DNA from: a virus
Length of the DNA: 35,752 bases
IMG/VR virus record: IMGVR_UViG_3300030406_002351
Location: 1 to 35,752 of that record
Strand: one strand, 5' to 3'
Of the stretch, positions 29,646-35,752 are shown one piece after another. Every line of letters starts with the position of its first letter. Position 1 is the first letter of the stretch. The position numbers were made by a program, and so were the translations under genes. The notes under the pieces were generated by a model. It worked only from the letters and a program-made list of their open reading frames with translations. It had not been told where the DNA came from and ran no database searches.

Positions 29646-30566
29646 CTATGCTATCTTGTTAAGTATTGTTAATTTACCTTGGAACAACATTTGGTTGTCT
29701 CCAAATATTTGAAGGTCAATTTGAGTGCTTCCTCTAAGTGCAAGCCTAGCAGTAACATAGTCATTAATCGGATTCATTGTTCCTACGTAATCTGTGCCAC
29801 TTTGACTTAATGAAGCCGTAGCAATATCCCTTGGGCGTATAACTAGTGTGCTTGAATTAAACTCAGTAGTGTCTTGTATCTCCCCATCAGAAAATGGGGA
29901 CAGAGTAGTTGCAGCAATAATATTAAGCCCACTTGTAGCACTCAGAAACGGAACCTGGTATCTAGGGCTTTTGACACTAAAAGTTAAAATTGCTTGCTGC
30001 GAAGAAACAACATTAGAGGTAATGTCAGTTGCTGCTGTATAATCAGCTCCCCCTGATATAAGGGTGGGTCCAGTAGTTAATCCCCCATCTCCACTTGCAG
30101 GAGGAACTCTACTTCCTTGAGCCACAAATCCCCTACCAGCACCAGTTGCAGTAAATTTAACAACTGTGTTATTAGGATAATCACCAGTATCCGCGTAAGC
30201 AAGATTAGTTATTTGACCAACATTTGTAGGTTCTTCTCCGTTTAATATATAGACTCCACTGCCACCAATTGAACTGCCGTTAGTTGGCGTACCGCTTATT
30301 GAAGGAATCCCACCGCTAACCGTGATGTTAGGAGTGTAGTCATTGTCATACCTATCTGTCCAAGTAAAAGCATTATTATATGTTCCATTTGGCAAGCCAT
30401 TGACATGACCTACTCGCATAGAAACTCCAGAGGGTGCAAAGAAGGAAGTACCGTTGTTGAATTTTAGTGTCCACGCATCGGTGGCATCTCCAACAGTAAA
30501 AGGTTTGTATTCAGCTACGTTGTTAGCTAAATTATCGTCGTCAGTAAAAACAGTAATTGTAGGCAT
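29646..30566 (-). CDS. Candidate tail or fibre protein, 306 aa
   Basis: A long beta-rich, Gly/Thr/Ser/Asn-rich protein without Cys, starting MPTITVFTDDDNLANNVAEY and ending LFQGKLTILNKIA. Repetitive turns such as NVTVSGG/ISGTPTNGSSIGG suggest an extended beta structure as in tail fibres or tail sheath-like appendages. Not recognised beyond that. The stop lies 38 bases from the next start, in an inverted repeat (CATAG, seven bases, CTATG). Confidence 0.45.
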   Translation of the reverse strand: MPTITVFTDDDNLANNVAEYKPFTVGDATDAWTLKFNNGTSFFAPSGVSMRVGHVNGLPNGTYNNAFTWTDRYDNDYTPNITVSGGIPSISGTPTNGSSIGGSGVYILNGEEPTNVGQITNLAYADTGDYPNNTVVKFTATGAGRGFVAQGSRVPPASGDGGLTTGPTLISGGADYTAATDITSNVVSSQQAILTFSVKSPRYQVPFLSATSGLNIIAATTLSPFSDGEIQDTTEFNSSTLVIRPRDIATASLSQSGTDYVGTMNPINDYVTARLALRGSTQIDLQIFGDNQMLFQGKLTILNKIA

Positions 30567-30572
30567 AATATT

Positions 30573-31217
30573 TTAATTTAGTTCAAAGCTACCATTTTCG
30601 TGGTAGTCAAAAAAGTGTGGTCCAGTATCATAGTAATCGCTAGGCACAGGGTCTGGAGTAAAAGACCTTGAAGTTCCTGAAGAAGAAATTCCGCCAGTCT
30701 TTTGTGTAAAACGACCACTACTAAAATCTATTATAACATTCCAGGGTGCTGTTCTAACTCCTGGTCCCCAGCCATCAAACACATCTACCTTTACTGTTGC
30801 TCCCAAAGCCCAATTAGCTCCAGCAGCAATAGCTTGATCTCTAGTAACAGCAGCCTTACGGAAACCAGTTGTTAAAAAATCTGGATTGTTTCGGTTTCCA
30901 ACTGTAACAGAACCTATATATCCATTTACAATTAACTGAGTGTCAAATATAGGTACACCATCTATTGTAAGCCTTATATCATCATCTTGTGGTCCTTCGG
31001 AAACCAATAATAGACCAATAGGAATATCTTCTTCATCATTAGCTTCTGTGGCTTGAAAAACATCAGCAGGAGCCTCTGCAACTTGCTTTCTCTCTTCTTT
31101 GTTAGGAATAACAACATTAGCTCCAGCAACTATAACATGACCTTGTGCGGCTTGAAGTCTATTCATTCCGTCAACATTATTCTTTGCTATTCGCAATCTC
31201 TCTTCTAAACTAAGCAT
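30573..31217 (-). CDS. Virion protein, 214 aa, with N-terminal coiled coil
   Basis: Starts with a heptad-like helix (MLSLEERLRIAKNNVDGMNR) and GHVIVAGANVVIPN, which matches the small 63-aa neighbour in order and spacing. A beta-rich remainder follows (IGLLLVSEGPQDDDIRLTID, VTVGNRNNPDFLTTGFRKAA). It looks like a structural protein with an N-terminal oligomerisation or docking module. Its start overlaps the end of the 63-aa gene. Confidence 0.48.
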   Translation of the reverse strand: MLSLEERLRIAKNNVDGMNRLQAAQGHVIVAGANVVIPNKEERKQVAEAPADVFQATEANDEEDIPIGLLLVSEGPQDDDIRLTIDGVPIFDTQLIVNGYIGSVTVGNRNNPDFLTTGFRKAAVTRDQAIAAGANWALGATVKVDVFDGWGPGVRTAPWNVIIDFSSGRFTQKTGGISSSGTSRSFTPDPVPSDYYDTGPHFFDYHENGSFELN

Positions 31218-31401
31218 TTGGTATTACTATGTTTCTTGCTCCTATAACTCTTTCCCCATTATCTGCTCCAGGGAGTTCTATAGTTTTAAATGGTTTTATT
31301 TTTTCTTCTAGCATTCGTAGCTTATCTTCTACAGATTGATCTTTAATCTCTCTAGTGGGAGTAAATAGCGTCTTGCTCATAACTGGGTTTCCCATACTCA
31401 T
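31210..31401 (-). CDS. Small protein, 63 aa, related to the N-terminus of the 214-aa protein
   Basis: The ATG overlaps the TAA of the 457-aa gene (TAATG at 31399-31403), preferred over an upstream ATG within that gene. A short coiled coil (VEDKLRMLEEKIKPFK) precedes GERVIGARNIVIPNA, which lines up with LEERLRIAKNN and GHVIVAGANVVIPN of the next protein. It is probably a free copy of the docking module. Confidence 0.55.
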   Translation of the reverse strand: MSMGNPVMSKTLFTPTREIKDQSVEDKLRMLEEKIKPFKTIELPGADNGERVIGARNIVIPNA

Positions 31402-32774
31402 TACTTTGCTACAAATTGAACTATTCTGCGTTCCCATATATCTCCCTGCCACCTGTGTATTGATACCCTGTCATTTAAAAATTTACCAGAGTTAACAAAA
31501 CCAATATATTCATCGGCTGTGGGTACAGTGGTTGAGCTAAGAATATCTGTTCTATTGCCTGATTCGTCTACAGGTCTAAACTCAGCTGGAGCGTGTATAC
31601 GTTGGGGGTTTGATAAAAAGAAGTCTCTTACAATTCTTACTGGAACAGCCTCACTAAATGGCTGTGATCTAAATGCAAAGTTTTCATCTAGTTGGAATGG
31701 GCCTGTTGATACTCCAGGGAAACGTACTACTAGTTCATCCCAGTCTTGACTTTGTGTAGGAACCATTGCAAATGTGCGTGTTAGCACTGCCCCATCTTGC
31801 CCGTTGGGTGCAACTTGTTGATCTACTAAATGAGCCGTATTTGTTCCCCCTGTGCCATCAAAAACAGGGTCTGTTATTTCTGGTGGTATAAGTTGCTTGA
31901 TAGAGCCAGCAACATTAACAGAAGATATTGCATACTGTCTAGTTATAATAAAATCACTGCTTCCGTCAGTTTGTAATCCTGTGTCAAATCTAACCCCTAT
32001 CTGTGGATCACCTAGCTCTGTAGCTATCGAGGTAGAACGTACTTCAAAGTCATACCTAAAAGTGGTTAGACCATTAAAGTCGCTCTTAGACTCGGACTTG
32101 AGATTATGGTTGGTAGTTACCTCTGGTACAGCGGCTCTTACTTCAGCAGCAGTAAATTTTACAGCCTGAACAGAAACATCAAACTTGGGAGAGTTCTTGT
32201 CAATAGATACATTTAATACCCCAGGTTCTATCCAGGTTTCTTGTATTCTTATAAATTGATTTTCATTAGGTCTTTTTGCATCTTCTTCTGCCGAGGCAAG
32301 AACAAGTGTAGTAGACCCATATCCATGATCTGAGTGCGTTAGGGTTGTGGTTCCTACAGTTTTGCCATAGGTTGCTCCATCCTTAGCTATAACACTTCTT
32401 GTTACTTTCCTTAGACCATTTGATTCCTGATCAACCTTATCTTCTGCTTCTTGTACAAAAGAACTAGTAAGAGTTTCATATACAAACGTTATAACATATT
32501 CACCTGTTTGTGTATACCCTGCCTCGTTCTGAACAAGCACCATGTCTGGATAAGCTTCTCCTGTTCTAGAATCAATGCCATCCACAGACATTTGAGCAGA
32601 GTAAAGAGTTCCAAAGTCTGCAAATATTTGAGATTTATTAGTCTGGTACCAAGCCTCTGTTTCGTTCTTAGCCTTGCATCGAACTACTATACGATAGCGA
32701 GAACCAAAAAGTTGGATAACTTCAGGTTTCTTTCCGTAGATTTCTAATCTTTGGGTTCTATGAAATGTGGCCAT
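31401..32774 (-). CDS. Candidate tail protein, 457 aa
   Basis: A large soluble beta-rich protein (RLEIYGKKPEVIQLFGSRYR at the N-terminus, repeated Thr/Val/Asp strand patterns, HRWQGDIWERRIVQFVAK at the end). It is the first large gene after the tiny basic array. Nozzle, baseplate hub or fibre are all possible. No zinc or catalytic motifs. Translational coupling with the 63-aa gene is likely, since they overlap. Confidence 0.45.
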   Translation of the reverse strand: MATFHRTQRLEIYGKKPEVIQLFGSRYRIVVRCKAKNETEAWYQTNKSQIFADFGTLYSAQMSVDGIDSRTGEAYPDMVLVQNEAGYTQTGEYVITFVYETLTSSFVQEAEDKVDQESNGLRKVTRSVIAKDGATYGKTVGTTTLTHSDHGYGSTTLVLASAEEDAKRPNENQFIRIQETWIEPGVLNVSIDKNSPKFDVSVQAVKFTAAEVRAAVPEVTTNHNLKSESKSDFNGLTTFRYDFEVRSTSIATELGDPQIGVRFDTGLQTDGSSDFIITRQYAISSVNVAGSIKQLIPPEITDPVFDGTGGTNTAHLVDQQVAPNGQDGAVLTRTFAMVPTQSQDWDELVVRFPGVSTGPFQLDENFAFRSQPFSEAVPVRIVRDFFLSNPQRIHAPAEFRPVDESGNRTDILSSTTVPTADEYIGFVNSGKFLNDRVSIHRWQGDIWERRIVQFVAK

Positions 32775-32786
32775 TGATTATATAAA

Positions 32787-33023
32787 TTAACACTTCCAAC
32801 GTCTCAAGGCAAGTGCCTTGCGTGTTGGTCTTCCTTTCTTGTCTTTCATCGGACCTTTTACTCCAGCCATCCTAGCACAAAATGATTTTTTCCTAGCTGC
32901 TCTTTTGCCCTTTGGATTAGACTCAGTAACAGGTGGCTTTAGGTTAGCACCAGTCTTACGTTTAAAGTAAGCCCTGCCTGCGGCAGTAAGTCCTCCTTTT
33001 TTACTTTTGTGTTCCTTTCTCAT
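32787..33023 (-). CDS. Lys/Arg-rich small protein, 78 aa (DUF6321-like)
   Basis: Very basic: SKKGGLTAAGRAYFKRKTGA, NLKPPVTESNPKGKRAARKK, SFCARMAGVKGPMKDKKGRP, ending RKALALRRWKC. The KGGLTAxGR and KSFCARM-x-GVKGPM motifs are common in marine phage proteins that I associate with DUF6321. It is the last gene of the basic array; the TAATG overlap of the array also occurs at its start. Confidence 0.72.
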   Translation of the reverse strand: MRKEHKSKKGGLTAAGRAYFKRKTGANLKPPVTESNPKGKRAARKKSFCARMAGVKGPMKDKKGRPTRKALALRRWKC

Positions 33024-33262
33024 TAGCTCCTGACTTTTGCCCTAGGTGTATTTGCAACGACTGTTTTTCCTCTAGCTCCTGCCTTTTTCTTTTTTCTAGC
33101 AGTACTAGCTCTTTCCGCTTTCGTGAGAGATAGAGCCTTTCTTTTAGGGAGACAACGGTCAGGGTTCTTCTTGTCTTTAGACGTTCCGCAAGGTCCTTTG
33201 ATTGATCCATCAGTTCCTATGCGTACCCAGTTTTGTTTTAGCCATTCTTTTAATTGTGCCAT
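33023..33262 (-). CDS. Lys/Arg-rich small protein, 79 aa
   Basis: Starts AQLKEWLKQNWVRIGTDGSI, has a Cys/Pro/Lys core (KGPCGTSKDKKNPDRCLPKR) and a basic end. The LKxWxxxNWVxI motif with two Cys recalls small phage proteins of unknown function that accompany the 78-aa type; in some phages the two occur together in one longer chain. Start and previous stop overlap. Confidence 0.7.
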   Translation of the reverse strand: MAQLKEWLKQNWVRIGTDGSIKGPCGTSKDKKNPDRCLPKRKALSLTKAERASTARKKKKAGARGKTVVANTPRAKVRS

Positions 33263-33549
33263 TACGATTTTTTAATACTATTAATATAGGTCCTATACAC
33301 TTTAGCAGGCCCAGTCTTCTTCATTACTTTTGCTCTTTGCTCCATTGCTATTGCTGCCTGTATCTTATGTGCGTGTGTTTTACCTGATCTCCTTATTTTG
33401 TTTACACTAGACTTTGCTGTCTTAACATCCTTAAATCCTAACCCTTTTATTGTACCTCTAGGATTTTCGTCCGTGTACAAATCAGAATGCTTGGACTTAG
33501 GTCTAATAGTTCCATCTGGTCTTTTTCTAGGTATTCTTTTGTTTGGCAT
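33262..33549 (-). CDS. Lys/Arg-rich small protein, 95 aa
   Basis: Contains SKHSDLYTDENPRGTIKGLG, FKDVKTAKSSVNKIRRSGKT and HAHKIQAAIAMEQRAKVMKK, a set well known to me from marine cyanophages and pelagiphages (function unknown), ending basic. The strongly conserved middle suggests it is a real structural or DNA-binding protein. Overlaps its neighbours by TAATG. Confidence 0.72.
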   Translation of the reverse strand: MPNKRIPRKRPDGTIRPKSKHSDLYTDENPRGTIKGLGFKDVKTAKSSVNKIRRSGKTHAHKIQAAIAMEQRAKVMKKTGPAKVYRTYINSIKKS

Positions 33550-33701
33550 TACTTACCAATTTTTTTCATTGCTTTCTTATGAGACTCAGTAAAAGTAGCA
33601 CCTTCTTTTATTAGCTTACGCATAAAATCCATATGCTTTTTAGTATGATGCTTAGAATGAGCTTTGAGTGCCGCTTGTTGTCTTTTACCTATCTTATCCA
33701 T
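33549..33701 (-). CDS. Lys/His-rich tiny protein, 50 aa
   Basis: Basic helical product MDKIGKRQQAALKAHSKHHT then KKHMDFMRKLIKEGATFTES, ending KKAMKKIGK. ATG overlaps the TAA of the 57-aa gene and its stop overlaps the next ATG (TAATG both times). It is too short for usual ORF cut-offs but sits perfectly in the array. Confidence 0.72.
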   Translation of the reverse strand: MDKIGKRQQAALKAHSKHHTKKHMDFMRKLIKEGATFTESHKKAMKKIGK

Positions 33702-33874
33702 TATCTGCCCTTTCGTTTACCACCCTTAGCCTTCTTAGCATAGTTAGGGTCTTTACAGTACTTAGATGCGGCTAGATTAGCATACGCACTAGGATACGTA
33801 TCAAATGTACGCCTAGCCCAAGCCTTACCTTCGGGACATATTTTACCTCCGCTTTTTGCTCTCTTTTTTGCCAT
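33701..33874 (-). CDS. Lys/Arg-rich tiny protein, 57 aa
   Basis: Contains ICPEGKAWARRTFDTYPSAY, then ANLAASKYCKDPNYAKKAKG, a pattern often seen in marine phage proteins (two Cys at fixed spacing, K/R tail). The ATG falls inside the end of the 41-aa gene, overlapping it by 32 bases in another frame. Confidence 0.72.
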   Translation of the reverse strand: MAKKRAKSGGKICPEGKAWARRTFDTYPSAYANLAASKYCKDPNYAKKAKGGKRKGR

Positions 33875-33968
33875 TTTTTACAAGTGATTTAAGAAGCTTT
33901 GCTTGACCCGCATGAGCCTTAGAAGCCTTCTCAAGCTTTCTTGCGACGCTTAGTATTTTTCTGTGCAT
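33843..33968 (-). CDS. Lys/Arg-rich tiny protein, 41 aa
   Basis: MHRKILSVARKLEKASKAHA, then GQAKLLKSLVKNGKKESKKR, R: a single amphipathic basic helix. It overlaps both neighbours in other frames (38 bases upstream, 32 bases downstream). Composition agrees with the array; with so much overlap it is the least certain member. Confidence 0.5.
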   Translation of the reverse strand: MHRKILSVARKLEKASKAHAGQAKLLKSLVKNGKKESKKRR

Positions 33969-34071
33969 TTCTACTCCTTAATACTTTGAAGTCTGCTCCA
34001 GTAATCTTGTTACGGGGTGCAGCAACTCTAGCTAGTTTCTTTTGTTTTGGACTGTATTTGCTAAATGGCAT
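33931..34071 (-). CDS. Lys/Arg-rich tiny protein, 46 aa
   Basis: MPFSKYSPKQKKLARVAAPR, then NKITGADFKVLRSRNAQKNT and a KRRKKA tail. The 'F.KYSPKQKKLA..A.PR.KIT.ADF..L' pattern is familiar from small marine phage proteins. ATG overlaps the TAA of the previous gene. Confidence 0.68.
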   Translation of the reverse strand: MPFSKYSPKQKKLARVAAPRNKITGADFKVLRSRNAQKNTKRRKKA

Positions 34072-34184
34072 TACTTCTTTCGTTTTACCATTTTCTTTTT
34101 AGCCATTCCTTTCATTCCTTTAGCTTTAGCAGCTTTAGATGGACGGCCTACTTTACTTCCGTATGTTCCTTTTCCCATTGGCAT
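34071..34184 (-). CDS. Lys-rich tiny protein, 37 aa
   Basis: MPMGKGTYGSKVGRPSKAAK, then AKGMKGMAKKKMVKRKK. First member of the array in the direction of transcription, with AAAGGATATATT before its ATG (a fair SD). Almost half of the residues are Lys or Arg, like a histone tail; the fold is probably disordered until bound. Confidence 0.68.
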   Translation of the reverse strand: MPMGKGTYGSKVGRPSKAAKAKGMKGMAKKKMVKRKK

Positions 34185-34208
34185 AATATATCCTTTTGTT
34201 TATTAGTT

Positions 34209-34649
34209 TTAGTTAGCTTCAGTTATTGTTTCTGAAGAGTAAATTTCTAGTGATACAGTAGCCTCACCTGTATCAGTTGCTTTTGTAATTCTTAAATTAT
34301 CAATATTGTTTCCGCTACTTGGTAAGGCAAAGTCTATGCTCTCTGATTGCTTTGCTTGACCAGCAGTAAAAGCACCAATATCTAGAACTGTTCCAGATCC
34401 TATAGCTGTTCCTGTTGCTGTAGAATCTCTGAGCACAGCTCCAGTAAGGGCAACATCTGATGTCATACCAATATACTTCAAGCCCGTCCTTAGAGCACTA
34501 ATTGATATTACCAAAATCTCTTTGTCTGATGCCATCTTAAAACTACATCTAGATAAAGAGTTACCAGTAATTGTAGTGCTTTTAGTTAGGTTCTGACCAA
34601 CTGCATTAGTTGTTTGGTTTATTGATATTAATAAATTATCTGTTGCCAT
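34209..34649 (-). CDS. Unknown beta-rich protein, 146 aa
   Basis: A Thr/Ser/Ala-rich product (TTITGNSLSRCSFKMASDKE, then TAIGSGTVLDIGAFTAGQAK), no signal peptide. The strand-rich composition resembles small capsid or fibre proteins; it lies between the tiny basic genes and the secreted protein. Start follows the secreted protein's stop by one base, with GGAG eight bases upstream of ATG. Confidence 0.55.
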   Translation of the reverse strand: MATDNLLISINQTTNAVGQNLTKSTTITGNSLSRCSFKMASDKEILVISISALRTGLKYIGMTSDVALTGAVLRDSTATGTAIGSGTVLDIGAFTAGQAKQSESIDFALPSSGNNIDNLRITKATDTGEATVSLEIYSSETITEAN

Positions 34650-34650
34650 A

Positions 34651-35271
34651 TTATACTCCGCTTCTTATTTTCATGTAGCTAAATACTACAAAAAATCCTA
34701 CGATCATTGCAATCCATAAACCTGTGTCTTTTAGCTCAGGTATAGGCGTAACAAAGTCGGCACTATAAATTTGTCCTGGTGCTGTAAGTCTTACTTGCAT
34801 AGTTCCTAAAGCATCTGGTGAAAAGGACGAAAATACAGCAGCATAAGTAGTGTCTTCGGCTAGTGTTATAGTTCCATTAAATGGTTGACTGTGTCTCTCA
34901 AAGCCTTCAAAAGTATCTAGTTGTCCTCCTCCAAAGCCTATAGTGGGACCATCGTTAAATATCAAGGGTTTGTCAATTATGAACTCAGCCTCTAAGTCAT
35001 CATATATTAATAAAGAAGTATCTTCAGTCCCTCCAGTTAAATCACTGTAGTAGTTTTCAAACGTGTACTGCCCGCCTACAGAGGTAGTAAATAACAGAGG
35101 ATTATAATAAGTTGCCCCACCTTCTGGGTTAAAATCAACTACGCTGTAGGTTTCATCTATGCCTATTTCAAGGTCATAAATTACACTGTTTAGTTGCACA
35201 GCACCCCAAGCTATAGAAACAAACAGCAATGGGGCTAATAAAAATTTTATTTTTTGAAAATAGATGTACAT
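34651..35271 (-). CDS. Secreted protein with PEP-CTERM-like sorting tail
   Basis: A 206-aa protein with an N-terminal signal peptide (basic start, hydrophobic 10-22, AWGA-VQ cleavage-like site) and a tripartite C-terminus: PIPEL (176-180), a membrane helix GLWIAMIVGFFVVFSYM (184-200) and the basic KIRSG end. The middle is beta-rich and looks like the 'GGQYTF ... TSLLIYDD ... GTITLAEDTTYAAVFSSFSP' domain found in many bacterial PEP-CTERM proteins. In bacteria exosortase cuts this tail and passes the protein to the exopolysaccharide layer. The tail is a diverged version (PEL instead of PEP). Overlaps the 54-aa membrane gene. Confidence 0.62.
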   Translation of the reverse strand: MYIYFQKIKFLLAPLLFVSIAWGAVQLNSVIYDLEIGIDETYSVVDFNPEGGATYYNPLLFTTSVGGQYTFENYYSDLTGGTEDTSLLIYDDLEAEFIIDKPLIFNDGPTIGFGGGQLDTFEGFERHSQPFNGTITLAEDTTYAAVFSSFSPDALGTMQVRLTAPGQIYSADFVTPIPELKDTGLWIAMIVGFFVVFSYMKIRSGV

Positions 35272-35411
35272 ATTGAGGCGAACTCCTTGAATGCTCTGGA
35301 TATTATATTATTTTTAGGTAGAAACATAACTACAATAGAAAATATTCCTATGTACGCAAATAACATACCTAGCAGATTGTCCTTGTAATTATCTAATATA
35401 TATTGTATCAT
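35247..35411 (-). CDS. Small membrane protein, 54 aa
   Basis: MIQYILDNYKDNLLGMLFAY, then IGIFSIVVMFLPKNNIISRA: one transmembrane helix (about 14-31) followed by a basic, Cys-containing helical tail (FKEFASICTSIFKK). Its ATG overlaps the stop of the acidic protein (ATGA) and its end overlaps the start of the secreted protein by 25 bases. A lysis accessory or membrane-insertion partner of the secreted protein would fit; neither is shown. Confidence 0.62.
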   Translation of the reverse strand: MIQYILDNYKDNLLGMLFAYIGIFSIVVMFLPKNNIISRAFKEFASICTSIFKK

Positions 35412-35752
35412 ACCTGTCTTGGTCCTTCTGGCGACACCACCCTTGAATCGTCTGGTAATATGGATGGCTGTTCTATTTCATTGGTTTTTACATCTGAATG
35501 AGGCTTGACTTCATCTATTTCATCAACTTCCTCTGCACTCTCTTCTTCTGGTACAGCTTCTGCTGAGTCTTCTTCTAATGGCTCTTGAGCCTCTTCACTT
35601 TCTATTTCTTCACCTTCAACCTCCTCTACATCTTGTTCAGCTTCTTCTGCACCTCCTCCATTTTTCTCGGTGTTGTTAGCACTTTCTTCTTGGGCCTGTG
35701 GTTCCTCGCTACTGGTTTCCTCGGTGGCTTGTGATTCCTGTTTGGTTTCTTG
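35408..35752 (-). CDS. Acidic low-complexity protein, C-terminal part (gene crosses the junction)
   Basis: This is the 3' portion of the gene that starts at 533; bases 35676-35752 duplicate 1-77. It encodes Glu-rich repeats (EEVEGEEIESEEAQEPLEED and similar) and ends VSPEGPRQV. No known domain. Stop at 35408-35410. Intrinsically disordered acidic tails of this kind are seen in scaffolds and in DNA-mimic proteins. Confidence 0.8.
   Translation of the reverse strand, partial: QETKQESQATEETSSEEPQAQEESANNTEKNGGGAEEAEQDVEEVEGEEIESEEAQEPLEEDSAEAVPEEESAEEVDEIDEVKPHSDVKTNEIEQPSILPDDSRVVSPEGPRQV
35676..35752. repeat. 77-bp terminal direct repeat, right copy
   Basis: Exact copy of 1-77; see the left copy. 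Trimming one copy gives a 35,675-bp circle with the acidic gene intact. Confidence 0.95.

Noticed and set aside
33001-33210. Second Lys-rich ORF inside the basic array
   Set aside because: It overlaps two better-supported members almost completely, starts inside one of them and lacks the TAATG junction.
35676-35752. True terminal redundancy like T7 direct terminal repeats
   Set aside because: Length equals a common assembler k-mer size and lies inside a coding sequence, so an assembly overlap of a circular map is the simpler explanation.

Overview
The window looks like the complete genome of a tailed double-stranded DNA phage (Caudoviricetes), most likely an uncultured, probably marine, virus. 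The first 77 bases (1-77) are repeated exactly as the last 77 (35676-35752), so the unique sequence is a 35,675-bp circle cut open inside a gene. That gene starts on the minus strand near the left end and finishes at 35408. The host cannot be fixed from sequence alone. Shine-Dalgarno sites are almost absent, leaders are A/C-rich and free of G, and one phage protein ends in a PEP-CTERM-like sorting tail. Together these point to a Gram-negative host with an exosortase and weak Shine-Dalgarno use (Verrucomicrobiota- or Bacteroidota-like). This is inference.

Layout on the circle: two divergent transcription arms leave a 444-bp AT-rich control region (12451-12894) and converge at 23198-23323. The plus arm (12919-23197) is the early/replication arm. 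It opens with about a dozen tiny unknown genes (12919-15312) behind near-identical leaders of the type AAATAATACACAATATG. Two helix-turn-helix or small alpha/beta proteins follow, then a 414-bp non-coding stretch (16338-16751) with a promoter-terminator pair and a candidate structured RNA. After that come a FEN-type 5'-3' exonuclease, an HNH endonuclease, a candidate single-strand binding protein, a possible dNTP-pool protein, a DnaB-type helicase and a metallophosphoesterase. No DNA polymerase, primase, RNA polymerase, integrase or repressor was recognised, so the phage probably borrows the host replisome and transcriptase and is probably lytic.

The minus arm is one long late operon read from about 12450 down to 1, across the junction, and on from 35675 to 23324. 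In order of transcription: a winged-helix replication-initiator-like protein, small and large terminase, a 132-aa protein, portal, T4-type lysozyme, scaffold, SU10-like major capsid protein, a candidate decoration protein and a strong intrinsic terminator. Next come a candidate head-tail adaptor, a lectin/LamG-like receptor-binding candidate, a candidate holin with a small membrane partner, an acidic repeat protein and a secreted PEP-CTERM-like protein. Eight overlapping tiny Lys/Arg-rich proteins follow, then tail/virion proteins and finally a 466-aa and a 1204-aa candidate internal (ejection) protein. No tape-measure protein is visible; with the large internal protein this suggests a podovirus-like virion.

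The least explained parts are the structured RNA and short RNA unit at 16323-16751, the tiny basic gene array (32787-34184), the PEP-CTERM-like protein (34651-35271), the iteron-like repeats and operators of the control region, and the SD-less leaders of the early genes.
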